64,000 nt of DNA, from the NCBI RefSeq assembly GCF_015330125.1, contig NZ_JADDXR010000002.1, positions 3,360,685 to 3,424,684 on the forward strand, written 5' to 3'. Position 1 is the first letter of the stretch. The number at the start of each line of letters is the position of its first letter. Below are positions 27,630 through 36,109 of the stretch, piece after piece. This stretch comes from Zobellia nedashkovskayae. GTDB taxonomy: Bacteria; Bacteroidota; Bacteroidia; Flavobacteriales; Flavobacteriaceae. The translations under genes were made by a program, and so were the position numbers. Below the pieces are notes generated by a model. It saw nothing but the letters and a program-made list of their open reading frames with translations, had not been told where the DNA came from and searched no databases.

Positions 27630-28595
27630 CTATTTTTTTGTTTTTTTTAGATAATCCGCTAATTCTTTAGCTATAAGTGATCTACCATGGGCGTTCCAAT
27701 GATGGTCATATATAAGGGTGGTAGGTTTTTTGGATGCTTCAAAATTAGGAGCAAAGTCTATATACCTGATGCCATTATTACGGCAAAAATCCAGGAACCG
27801 CTCGCTCGTTTTTCTGCTATCTAGAAGTAAGCTGGTTTTACTTTTATCCAAACCGTATAGATTAATTAAGCTTTTGAAGTTTTCTATTCGTTTTTGATCA
27901 CGTTTTAATTCTTCTTCTTCGCTGTCTTTCAATTCGTTTGTTTGATAGCCCTTTTCCGGTTCATTAAATGCTACCCCACGCTGAGCAAGTTTTTTTAGAG
28001 GCTCTACAATACCAATTTTACTACCATAGGCTAGCAATTTGATATTATCACGTATTTTAAATAGGGTAGAAGAGAGCATTTTAATACGGTCTTTGTTAGG
28101 TTCGTAAACCGCACGACCTAAATCGTTCTCATAATTCAAGTATAAAACAATTTGATCTATAAATTGAAAATCTTTTTCATACGCATGAACCAAATGCATT
28201 TGATTAGCAAAATCGTATCCTGCATAACCATACTCGTATACTTCAACACCTTCTGTCTGGTTTTCAATCTGTTTACCTATGGAATTAGAGAAATCCTGGT
28301 GAAACCCTTCAATAAAGGAATCTCCCACTAGTGCCATTTCATATTTATCTGCCGAAGGGGTAAATTCTCTAAATGAATTAAAACCTGCTTTGTTGATATG
28401 AAATTTTGAGTAGTTCTGGTTTCTATTCCCGGTAACTGCATATCCATCATGGTCGGGCACCCGTTTTTCTACACCATATACATCTATAAATCTTGGTGGA
28501 TCTTCGGTATAGAGGTGGAACACCCTAACAATCACTTCTAACAAAAGAAGGATTAAGAGAATATATAAAACTGATTTTAGAATAAATTTTTTCAT
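27630..28595 (-). CDS. SGNH/AlgX-DltD-like protein, partner of the MBOAT at 28601
   Basis: The 321-residue protein has one N-terminal membrane anchor (about 5-24) and an extracytoplasmic SGNH-hydrolase-like domain. MALVGDSFIEGF holds the block I Ser (Ser93), and YDHHWNAHGRSLIA near the end carries the Asp and His of block V. Such proteins receive an acyl group from a membrane MBOAT and put it on polysaccharide. It starts 5 bp after the MBOAT stop, so the two are coupled. It is a paralogue of the gene at 56290. Confidence 0.82.
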   Translation of the reverse strand: MKKFILKSVLYILLILLLLEVIVRVFHLYTEDPPRFIDVYGVEKRVPDHDGYAVTGNRNQNYSKFHINKAGFNSFREFTPSADKYEMALVGDSFIEGFHQDFSNSIGKQIENQTEGVEVYEYGYAGYDFANQMHLVHAYEKDFQFIDQIVLYLNYENDLGRAVYEPNKDRIKMLSSTLFKIRDNIKLLAYGSKIGIVEPLKKLAQRGVAFNEPEKGYQTNELKDSEEEELKRDQKRIENFKSLINLYGLDKSKTSLLLDSRKTSERFLDFCRNNGIRYIDFAPNFEASKKPTTLIYDHHWNAHGRSLIAKELADYLKKTKK

Positions 28596-28600
28596 CCTAA

Positions 28601-30055
28601 TTAAAATTGGAAATAAATAAATGAACGGTTTACGCCATCATCATAGAACAATAATATACTCATAATTACTAGCGTATATAATAAAAACCGAACTATTGGA
28701 GAGCTGAATTTAAATGGATTTCGCTCATCTCTTCTAATCAAATATTCATAGACGATAAAGAGGGCTACCAATAAATAAAAGTCTAACATTCTATACCCCA
28801 TGGGGTGCATGTAGGGTTCGTAATAAAATTTATTTCCTATCTGCTTAATAAAATCAAAAGAATAGGATAAAGATGGAGACCTAAAAAATATTCTTGAAAA
28901 AGTGACTAAAGAGAACGTTAGAAGTACCTGAAAAATTTCTGTAATACTAGGAAGCCATGTGCGCTCGGCAAGAACATTATCAGCGTAGACCCTATTTCTT
29001 CCCATTAAAAATACTGGAATATAGAGTAGAGCGTGAATTCCTCCCCAGAAAACAAAAGTCCAATTTGCCCCATGCCATAGTCCACTTACTAAGAAAATAG
29101 CGGCAATGTTTCTCAATGATTTTAATTTGCTCACTCGGGAACCTCCCATAGGAATATATAGATAGTGCCTAAACCAGGTGCTGAGCGATATATGCCACCT
29201 TTGCCAATACTCGGCAATATTCCGTGAAAAGTTGGGAAACTTAAAGTTAGACATCAGTTCTACTCCAAAGAGTTTGGCCGTACCTATTGCAATATCTGTG
29301 TAACCACTAAAATCTCCGTATACCTGAAAGCTAAATAGTGATACGCCCAAAATTAAGGAAGAGGCAGAGTAATCTGTATAATTGGTGAAAATATCATCTA
29401 CAATAGGTGCCAGCGAATCTGCTATAACTAGTTTTTTGAAAAAGCCCCATAGAATTAATTTTAAACCACTTGTAGCCTGTTCGTATTTGAAAACACGGCG
29501 TGTATTAATTTGGTTCAATAAATTGGAAGCCCGCTCAATAGGTCCTGCAACCAGCTGTGGAAAGAAAGCCACAAAAGCCGCAAACGAAACAAAATTTTTG
29601 TTAGGTTTAAGTTTTTTGTAATAAATGTCAAATGAATATGACATGGTCTGAAATGTGTAGAACGAGATACCCACAGGCAGAATGATACGGAGCGTCCAGA
29701 CACTTTTTATGTTATACCCTAACGCGTTTACGGACTCAATAAATGAATCAATAAAGAAGTTGAAGTATTTAAAGAAGCCTAGAAGTCCTAAATTGAAAGC
29801 CACACTGACCCACAGCCAATATTTAGCTTTCTGTTTGTTATCTTGATTCTTGAAAATTTGCTGACCAACCAAAAAATCTAAGACGGTACTGAAAAAGATA
29901 AGAATAAGAAAACGCCAGTCCCACCAGCCATAGAAGACATAACTGGCAACTATAACCAATAGATTTTGAATCTTCAAGCTTTTTTTGAAAACGAACCAAT
30001 ACAGCACGAATACCACCGGAAGAAAAATCAAAAAATCAAGCGAATTGAATAGCAC
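28601..30055 (-). CDS. MBOAT-family O-acyltransferase (AlgI/DltB type), copy 1
   Basis: The 484-residue membrane protein has about ten hydrophobic helices. The MBOAT core contains FPQLVAGPIERA (about 165-175), FSFQVYGDFSGYTDIAIG, EYWQRWHISLSTWFRHYLYIP with His288, and FLVSGLWHGANWTF with the conserved catalytic His328. It should move acetyl or another acyl group across the membrane for O-acylation of the polysaccharide, with the SGNH protein encoded 5 bp downstream. It is a clear paralogue of the MBOAT at 57215; both begin MLFNS.DF and end IYFQF. It follows the GNAT gene at 30118 by 62 bp. Confidence 0.92.
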   Translation of the reverse strand: MLFNSLDFLIFLPVVFVLYWFVFKKSLKIQNLLVIVASYVFYGWWDWRFLILIFFSTVLDFLVGQQIFKNQDNKQKAKYWLWVSVAFNLGLLGFFKYFNFFIDSFIESVNALGYNIKSVWTLRIILPVGISFYTFQTMSYSFDIYYKKLKPNKNFVSFAAFVAFFPQLVAGPIERASNLLNQINTRRVFKYEQATSGLKLILWGFFKKLVIADSLAPIVDDIFTNYTDYSASSLILGVSLFSFQVYGDFSGYTDIAIGTAKLFGVELMSNFKFPNFSRNIAEYWQRWHISLSTWFRHYLYIPMGGSRVSKLKSLRNIAAIFLVSGLWHGANWTFVFWGGIHALLYIPVFLMGRNRVYADNVLAERTWLPSITEIFQVLLTFSLVTFSRIFFRSPSLSYSFDFIKQIGNKFYYEPYMHPMGYRMLDFYLLVALFIVYEYLIRRDERNPFKFSSPIVRFLLYTLVIMSILLFYDDGVNRSFIYFQF

Positions 30056-30117
30056 TGTTATCTAATTTTAGTTAAAAATCATTCTTTTATAATTAACCTG
30101 AATACGCCTAAATGAAA

Positions 30118-31365
30118 CTACGTTGCAGAGACCTTTACTTTTTTAGTCTTCCCTATAAAATAGTATTGATTATCAGCATCTGTAAAAGCCTTGAGATTTA
30201 TAGAACATTCATCGTTCAGGTATAAGAACTCAAATGCTAGGGTTTTTATTTTATGGTTTTCATTTAAGTTCAAATCTATTTCTACAAGTTCATTTGGGAT
30301 TGGTTCTGTAGAGATATCATCAAACTTAAATTGGGTTTCAGCTGTCTTAACTTCTGCTTTACGATTCTTAAGTTTATAAGTAAACCGATGTAGCCTTTCA
30401 TTTACATTTTTATCTCGCAGTTTTTGTTTAAAATCAAAAAAAGACTTTAAACCAAAGGCCAATGCTTTAGATGTAAAGGAGGCTGAATCATATAAAATAT
30501 GATAATCAAAATCATAGGTTTTATTGGACCATCTTGTCTTGTAATCAAAGTAGCCTTTAGAAAAATCAAAGACTTCTATTTTTTCGGATATGCAATATTC
30601 AATCAATTTCATGATAGTAACAGAACCCAAATGAAATTTAGCGTAATCAATATCAAAAACAGTGATTGCATCAAAAAGAACGGTATTTGAATGGTAGCTT
30701 AGGGTAACGCCAATAGGCTTTGCTCCGTCATAAATAACGAATAATGAAGCTTTGTTTTCTAGAATTAAAGGATAGGCAACGTCATAATAAAACTGCCATT
30801 CTTCCGGATCAAGATTGTTATTGGTTATTTGTTTGTCATCAAAGCGCTTGGTAAGCAATTCCTTAAATGAGTCAAAAACAACATCATACTCCTCTTTGGT
30901 AATTTCGCCGTAGTACATTTTATACGAAACCTCAAAACAAGCCTCAAATCGTTTTTTGTATTTGTTAAGTTTATACCTACTGCTCTTGCTGAAAGTAGCG
31001 AGCATATACTCGTTAAAATTGCTTAATTGTCCTAGCTCAACAGAAAAACCAGGATACTGCTTTGATCGGTAGAGTTTTAAGGTAGAATCAGAAGGTGCTT
31101 GCCATTTAGTATTAAAATAAGCAGGTACGTCATAAATCAGGAATACCTTGTTCTTATAGTCCTCTGAATATTGCTCAGAATCTAAACTATAATCCATGCC
31201 CTTGGTTAAGGTTTTTCCTGAATTGACGTATAGCGGTAGGCTTGCATGTCTGTAAAAACCAATGTTTTTAAGAAAATTAAACTTAATGGATTTCTTGCTC
31301 TGATCAAAATGTTTTGACCAAATAGAAGTGTAGGTATCCGATAAAAATGGGTTATTTTGTATCAA
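30118..31365 (-). CDS. GNAT/BioF2-like acyltransferase, second paralogue
   Basis: The 415-residue protein has the same BioF2-like/FemAB-related fold as the gene at 26396, with FSKSSRYKLNKYKKRFEACF, YKMYYGEITKEEYD, KASLFVIYDGAKPIGVTLSY, FDIDYAKFHLGSVTIMKLIEY and FDFSKGYFDYKTRWSN. It has no signal peptide. Its start is 12 bp after the stop of the FemAB-like gene at 31378, so three transfer enzymes lie in one unit. Role in modifying an amino sugar or uronic acid of the repeat unit is inferred. Confidence 0.75.
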   Translation of the reverse strand: MIQNNPFLSDTYTSIWSKHFDQSKKSIKFNFLKNIGFYRHASLPLYVNSGKTLTKGMDYSLDSEQYSEDYKNKVFLIYDVPAYFNTKWQAPSDSTLKLYRSKQYPGFSVELGQLSNFNEYMLATFSKSSRYKLNKYKKRFEACFEVSYKMYYGEITKEEYDVVFDSFKELLTKRFDDKQITNNNLDPEEWQFYYDVAYPLILENKASLFVIYDGAKPIGVTLSYHSNTVLFDAITVFDIDYAKFHLGSVTIMKLIEYCISEKIEVFDFSKGYFDYKTRWSNKTYDFDYHILYDSASFTSKALAFGLKSFFDFKQKLRDKNVNERLHRFTYKLKNRKAEVKTAETQFKFDDISTEPIPNELVEIDLNLNENHKIKTLAFEFLYLNDECSINLKAFTDADNQYYFIGKTKKVKVSAT

Positions 31366-31377
31366 AAGAAATTCAGC

Positions 31378-32427
31378 TTAATGTGATTTGGGTATTTGGC
31401 GATACGCTGGAAAAAAATTGCTTTCGCCATCATTGGTGCTGTCAGAAAGAAACTCCTTTTGCTTTTCGGTAAGATCTTTATAAACCTTAGGGTTTACAAT
31501 GTACTTCCAAAATTTGGCGGGCTTGTGATTTTTTGAAAATGTAGACTTAAAGGCGAATAGTGAATCGTTTTTAACACCTTTTCCGCCACCAAGGTTAAAA
31601 TACTTGTAACCTTCTTCGGTTGCATTAATACGCATCGTATCAATAATCAACTTAATGGCATTAAGATTTAAATACTCTTCTTTATAGCCGGATAAATGGT
31701 ATTGCACAATGTCATCCATCTTTATGAACATGGCACCAGCTATAACTTCATTGGTTTCGTCTATAACACATAGTAGAAGCTCTGTCTTGAAAAAAGAACT
31801 AAGCATGAATTGATAGAAGTAACGATCGTTGAAAAAGTAACTTTCATCCGCATTTACCCTGCGCATATTTTCATAATAGATATCTATAAAAGCACGAATA
31901 TCTTCTTCTGAAGTACCTTTTCTAACCGAACAGACTTTTCTAGATTTATTAATATAGGTCTTTAAACGACTGCTATACTGCTGACGTTGTAAATCAATTG
32001 GTAAGGTGAGGTCAATATAGACTACTTCGCCAGGACTGGAAATTTCACCAATATTGGCAAGTATTTCTTCTTGATGATCAATATATGGGTGAAGCCTAGA
32101 AAAAACGGAAACAATCTTTTGTTCCAAAAACAGTTTTTTTAGCTCGCTTTTAAACTTTGTATTTTCAAAATTAAGACTTTTAGTACTGCACAAAGGACCG
32201 GCATAACCATAAACTGAGGTAACATCTTTGTAGCTTGTTCCTTCAATATCTCTTAACATTAAAGGTAAGATTATACTAGAACCTTCTTCTTCGTAATGTA
32301 TGAGTATAGGAGTTTCATCTTCTCCTTTTGAGAGATAGTGGTAGTGGTAGGTGTGGTAAAAATCACAGTGTTCAACAGTTTTTATAATGTTGTTCCACTC
32401 ACTTCTTTCCGTTAAGATTTCAATCAT
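31378..32427 (-). CDS. FemAB/GNAT-family transferase
   Basis: The 349-residue cytoplasmic protein has a double GNAT-like fold of the FemAB-like, lipid II:glycine glycyltransferase-like type. Motifs include WNNIIKTVEHCDFYHTYHY, YSSRLKTYINKSRKVC, IDIYYENMRRVNADESYFF, AGAMFIKMDDIVQYHLSGY and YKYFNLGGGKGVKNDSLFAF. FemAB proteins transfer amino acids from aminoacyl-tRNA, and relatives in polysaccharide loci attach amino acids or acyl groups to sugars. The actual donor and acceptor cannot be read from sequence. The start lies 9 bp after the stop of a possible 42-aa reading frame. Confidence 0.8.
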   Translation of the reverse strand: MIEILTERSEWNNIIKTVEHCDFYHTYHYHYLSKGEDETPILIHYEEEGSSIILPLMLRDIEGTSYKDVTSVYGYAGPLCSTKSLNFENTKFKSELKKLFLEQKIVSVFSRLHPYIDHQEEILANIGEISSPGEVVYIDLTLPIDLQRQQYSSRLKTYINKSRKVCSVRKGTSEEDIRAFIDIYYENMRRVNADESYFFNDRYFYQFMLSSFFKTELLLCVIDETNEVIAGAMFIKMDDIVQYHLSGYKEEYLNLNAIKLIIDTMRINATEEGYKYFNLGGGKGVKNDSLFAFKSTFSKNHKPAKFWKYIVNPKVYKDLTEKQKEFLSDSTNDGESNFFPAYRQIPKSH

Positions 32428-32436
32428 TTAGGTTGA

Positions 32437-32565
32437 TTAAAAATCCGAAGAGACCATAAAGCCTACTTCAGTGGTTCGGTTTTGATTTGATTTAAAAAAC
32501 GGATTATATCCGTAATAAAAATTTTCAAAGGTAATAGTCAACAAATGACCTGGTATAGGAGCCAT
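32437..32565 (-). CDS. Possible 42-aa ORF or remnant of an outer-membrane barrel
   Basis: An ATG-started frame of 42 codons (MAPIPGHLLTITFENFYYGY at the start) ends TEVGFMVSSDF followed by stop. The alternation of aromatic and polar residues and the final Phe look like the last strands of an outer-membrane beta-barrel. It lies 9 bp upstream of the FemAB-like start codon. It could be a decayed gene end, a small coupled gene, or chance. I lean to a remnant. Confidence 0.3.
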   Translation of the reverse strand: MAPIPGHLLTITFENFYYGYNPFFKSNQNRTTEVGFMVSSDF

Positions 32566-32693
32566 TTGATTAAAAATCAATTATATTCTTTTGTTCTTAA
32601 ACCCACTGTTTACAAAGGATTATACTTAATTATTAATACTGTAAATTTACCGCTTTGATAGTGACTTACAAAAAAAAGCACACTAACTTTTTG

Positions 32694-32709
32694 ATTCTAT
32701 CGATAGAAT
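32694..32709. repeat. 16-bp perfect palindrome downstream of the HAD gene
   Basis: ATTCTATCGATAGAAT is perfectly self-complementary and lies 13 bp after the HAD stop on the minus strand. A T run follows on that strand about 20 bases later. It may be an operator or part of a termination signal. Confidence 0.35.
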
Positions 32710-32722
32710 AATCGATGGGAAT

Positions 32723-33379
32723 CTATGTGATTTTTATATCACTAATTCTTTTGACAAATGTCTTGGGAAGGTTCTCTTTAGTAAAGTAAAGAAACGAATC
32801 ACTATGAATGTTTCGTCCGTTATCAATTAGCCCTATAGATTCCCATCCTAGTTTATTTGGCGCAATGAAATCCTTTCTAACATTGTCGGCAATATAACAA
32901 CATGTATAGCCAGTAAAAGTCTGTTCTATGGAAAGGTAATTCTTGGCATCTGGTTTCTCAGTACCCAGTTCTTCGGAAATTACTATTTTGTCAAAGTAGT
33001 CTGTAATGCCGAGAGCATTGAGCTTTGCTCTTTGTGTTTTGCTTCGGCCATCCGTAATTATGGCTAGTTTACCTTTTTTATCTTTAATAGCTTTTAGGAG
33101 AGGAAGAACACCCTGAAATGGAATGATTGATGGGTTATGATTGCGATACAGCGTTATTAATAGCTCTTTTTCAACTTTAAAAGTAGCCGCTAAATATTGG
33201 AATACATTCTCTTTATTTCTGTACATAGAGAACATTTGGGCAAAAAGATTTTCCCACTGTTTTGGTTTCAGTTCTTTGGCTATAGCACAATAAGCAGACC
33301 TTAGATAGTCCAATTCGTTATAGAGCGTATCGTCCAAATCAAAAACGATAACCGTTTTTTCATCAACCTTTATATCCAT
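32723..33379 (-). CDS. HAD-superfamily hydrolase, partner of the ATP-grasp protein
   Basis: The 218-residue cytoplasmic protein is a class I HAD phosphatase-like enzyme: VIVFDLDDTLYNE (Asp14 and Asp16), a helical cap, LAIITDGRSKTQRAKL (motif II), TEKPDAKNYL (motif III Lys), and CCYIADNVRKDFIAPNKLG (motif IV). Its start overlaps the end of the ATP-grasp gene by 17 bp, so the two are translationally coupled and probably act in one pathway, perhaps removing a phosphate from an intermediate or product. The substrate is unknown. Confidence 0.85.
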   Translation of the reverse strand: MDIKVDEKTVIVFDLDDTLYNELDYLRSAYCAIAKELKPKQWENLFAQMFSMYRNKENVFQYLAATFKVEKELLITLYRNHNPSIIPFQGVLPLLKAIKDKKGKLAIITDGRSKTQRAKLNALGITDYFDKIVISEELGTEKPDAKNYLSIEQTFTGYTCCYIADNVRKDFIAPNKLGWESIGLIDNGRNIHSDSFLYFTKENLPKTFVKRISDIKIT

Positions 33380-34331
33380 GTACTAAAATTTCGTCATCGT
33401 ATCTAATCATAAGAAGGTCTTTTTCCCAACAATCAAAACTTTCTTCTATTTGTTTTCCTTGAGCAAATTCTTCTATAATCCATTTTGGATAATTGGCACC
33501 CGATAGATAGGATAGGGGATAACCACCACCAAACCTTGGGTTTATTTCAATAGCGCGGATCTTATCTTCTATACTATGTACAAAAAACTGAGCGGTAAGA
33601 CACCCTACAGCGCCATTTACGGTCCCTAGATTCTTCTTAATATAATTAACGAGAAGATTTTTTACGGTTAAAGCCTTATAAACCTCACCATCCCTAACTT
33701 CAATTCTCTTACGGGGTACCACACATTTTAACTTGTTGTCTTTACCGTAATACAGGTCACAAGTAAACTCGTTGTAAACATCATGATCAAGATATTCCAA
33801 GAACATTAGTTTATCATTTTCAAAATGGTAATCAGTCAGGTCTTTTTGGTCTTTTATTAGATATGTATCTACACTTCTACTACCATCAATTGGTTTGATA
33901 AATAGAGGTAGGGTATAGTCTTTTTTAGTAAACTCTTTAGCTACGGCAACGTTATGTTCTTCAAAAAATTTGTGGATTTGCCTTTTATCTCTGCATTTAC
34001 TAACAAAATCAGTTGAAGCTACAACAGGAACGATTCCATTATTTTCCAGAAGCAACCTATTTTGTGCCAATGGCAATAGTTCCGTATCTATAGTTGGAAT
34101 CAGTAAGCCTATATTACGGCTTTTACATTCTTTTATTAAAACATTAAAATAGTCTGGATGGGTAACAAAGGGTACTTTAAAATAGCCATCGGCTATTTGG
34201 CATGCACCTGAAAGGGTTGGGTCTGCATCAGAAGCATAAACCTTTCCTTCAGGATATAGCTTTTTAAGTTCTTTTTGAAATGCTCTAACCAGAGACACGC
34301 GCCTACCGGCAGAAGAGATGAGGATATTCAT
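33363..34331 (-). CDS. ATP-grasp ligase
   Basis: The 322-residue protein has a pre-ATP-grasp Rossmann-like region starting [20 protein letters not shown] and an ATP-grasp domain with LPLFIKPIDGSRSVDTYLI (nucleotide-binding Lys), KLMFLEYLDHD and AIEINPRFGGGYPLSYLSGA (metal and phosphate site). Members form an acyl-phosphate and then an amide or ester bond, often with an amino acid or carbamoyl group. Lying between a GT2 and a HAD, with FemAB-like genes nearby, it may make an amino-acid-modified sugar or peptide-like donor; that is inference. It overlaps the GT2 stop by 4 bp and the HAD start by 17 bp. Confidence 0.83.
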   Translation of the reverse strand: MNILISSAGRRVSLVRAFQKELKKLYPEGKVYASDADPTLSGACQIADGYFKVPFVTHPDYFNVLIKECKSRNIGLLIPTIDTELLPLAQNRLLLENNGIVPVVASTDFVSKCRDKRQIHKFFEEHNVAVAKEFTKKDYTLPLFIKPIDGSRSVDTYLIKDQKDLTDYHFENDKLMFLEYLDHDVYNEFTCDLYYGKDNKLKCVVPRKRIEVRDGEVYKALTVKNLLVNYIKKNLGTVNGAVGCLTAQFFVHSIEDKIRAIEINPRFGGGYPLSYLSGANYPKWIIEEFAQGKQIEESFDCWEKDLLMIRYDDEILVHGYKG

Positions 34332-35347
34332 TGTGTTAAAGTATAAAAAGATCGGAACATCTTTATGAACGGATTTATCAAAGGTTTTCTATTAAATACG
34401 AAAACCAAGCATGAATAGCCTATTCCGTGATAATCTTCTCCTATGAATTTCTTTAATGGGTAAGCGTCTATTTTTTCAAAGTCTGATAACATTGCCGGAA
34501 TCTCCGAAACCGAGATATCTGATTTCATTAAACGAACCATAAGAAAAAAAACAAACGATTGTTGTCTTGTTTTCAAACGTTTAATACAGGCTTCTGCATT
34601 TGGATGATTACTAGGTATCGTTAGGATTAACTTATCAAAGGCATGAGCTGCATTTGCATTATCGTAAATTACTTTGTTATAGTGTTCAGGACTTTTATTT
34701 CGCATAGCCGATGTTGGCAGAATACGGTACCTATGTGTGTCTAAGTTAATATGAGCCATTCTTTTCGCCTGGCAGAACAGTTCTGCCGTGAGTATAGCAT
34801 CTTCCATCCATTTACCCTCAATAAATCGTATCCCCGTATTTTTAATAAAATCTCTTTTAATCAAATACCACCAAATTTCATTTTGATGTTTTCTGTGGGC
34901 TACGTAAGAAATGCCATCCTCAATGGTAAGTGGGGCCAATTGGTCACTTAAATTATCAGAAACAGGATGTTTTTTTTCTACAACAGACTTCGTTTTGAAC
35001 GTCAGGATGTCCAAATCGTTATCTATTGCTAATTTTAATAATACAGGTAATGTGTTTTCGGCAAGATAATCATCAGGGTCTAAGAAGTAGACATAGTCGC
35101 CTTGCGCCAAATCATAACCCGAGTTACGTGCAGCACCAACGCCTGCATTTTTTTTGTCGATAACTTTTATATGGTCATTTTGCTTGGAGTAATCAACGGC
35201 AATTTTAAGAGTATTATCTTTAGATTCATCATTAACGATGATGATTTCGTATTCGTCAGGATTTAATTTTTGGTTCAATAGGCTATCTACACATTCTTGT
35301 AGATATAATTCCATATTGTAGCAGGGAATGATTATACTTAACTTCAT
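34328..35347 (-). CDS. Glycosyltransferase family 2
   Basis: The 339-residue protein is a GT-A fold, inverting glycosyltransferase: [54 protein letters not shown] and the DxD-type [10 protein letters not shown] at about residue 92, with a candidate catalytic acid region [12 protein letters not shown]. It adds one sugar of the repeat unit to the lipid-linked chain at the inner face of the membrane. It overlaps the phosphoglycosyltransferase by 4 bp upstream and the ATP-grasp gene by 4 bp downstream, so all three are tightly coupled. Confidence 0.9.
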   Translation of the reverse strand: MKLSIIIPCYNMELYLQECVDSLLNQKLNPDEYEIIIVNDESKDNTLKIAVDYSKQNDHIKVIDKKNAGVGAARNSGYDLAQGDYVYFLDPDDYLAENTLPVLLKLAIDNDLDILTFKTKSVVEKKHPVSDNLSDQLAPLTIEDGISYVAHRKHQNEIWWYLIKRDFIKNTGIRFIEGKWMEDAILTAELFCQAKRMAHINLDTHRYRILPTSAMRNKSPEHYNKVIYDNANAAHAFDKLILTIPSNHPNAEACIKRLKTRQQSFVFFLMVRLMKSDISVSEIPAMLSDFEKIDAYPLKKFIGEDYHGIGYSCLVFVFNRKPLINPFIKMFRSFYTLTQ

Positions 35348-35955
35348 ATTTTACTATTTCCTGTAAAAACTTCCATTGTAGCGCTTGAATCCGAACTAAT
35401 TCCGTCACTTTTAAGAACCTTCTGAACTGTTAAAAGAATTATTTTCAAATCTAACAAAAAAGATAGGTTTTTAACATACCAAACATCATATTCAAATTTT
35501 TTATCCCATGCTATGGCATTTCGGCCATTTACTTGCGCCCAACCAGTGATACCTGGCCTAACTAAATGCCTTTTCTTCTGTGTTTCATTGTATAGGGGTA
35601 GGTAGGATACTAAAAGCGGTCTAGGTCCAATAAGACTCATTTCGCCCTTTAGAACATTTAATAATTGAGGCAATTCGTCAAGAGATGTTTTTCTAATGAA
35701 TTTCCCTATAGATGTAAGTCTTACTTCATCTGGAAGTAAATTTCCGTTTTCATCTTTTTTATCATTCATGGTCTTAAATTTGAAGATTTTAAAAATCTTC
35801 TCATTCTTACCTGGTCTCTTTTGGACAAAGAAAACGTCTCCTTGGTTGGATACAGCTAAGAAGACTATAACGAATACTAGTATGGGGCCAGCTACTATTA
35901 AGCCAAATAGTGCTATTAAAAAATCTAAAACCCTTTTTAAAAAATCTTTATACAT
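35344..35955 (-). CDS. Initiating phosphoglycosyltransferase (small monotopic type)
   Basis: This 203-residue enzyme is a PglC/WcaJ-type undecaprenyl-phosphate sugar-1-phosphate transferase that begins the repeat unit. It has the N-terminal re-entrant membrane helix (residues about 8-32), [21 protein letters not shown], the catalytic [18 protein letters not shown] with the Asp-Glu dyad, [10 protein letters not shown] and [17 protein letters not shown]. Its short form lacks the extra membrane domain of WbaP. The first sugar is probably a HexNAc-type residue, but this is inferred. It begins a tightly overlapping series PGT-GT2-ATP-grasp-HAD. Confidence 0.93.
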   Translation of the reverse strand: MYKDFLKRVLDFLIALFGLIVAGPILVFVIVFLAVSNQGDVFFVQKRPGKNEKIFKIFKFKTMNDKKDENGNLLPDEVRLTSIGKFIRKTSLDELPQLLNVLKGEMSLIGPRPLLVSYLPLYNETQKKRHLVRPGITGWAQVNGRNAIAWDKKFEYDVWYVKNLSFLLDLKIILLTVQKVLKSDGISSDSSATMEVFTGNSKI

Positions 35956-36109
35956 GGTGGCTAAATAATACTAAAGTAAATTAACTATAATACGTTCTTT
36001 TTATTGGTGTAAATAGACCAATTACGGTTTTTATGGTTGTAGGGCTGAGAAGTATTTTTCTTTAGTATCTAGCCATAAATCATCACCGGTTTAAATACTA
36101 TCTAAGTTT

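Noticed and set aside
32526..32533. A TACCTTTG box on the minus strand before the FemAB-like gene.
   Set aside because: It lies inside the 42-codon frame (Thr-Phe codons) and has no -33 TTG at the right distance, so it may be chance. It is not listed as a promoter.
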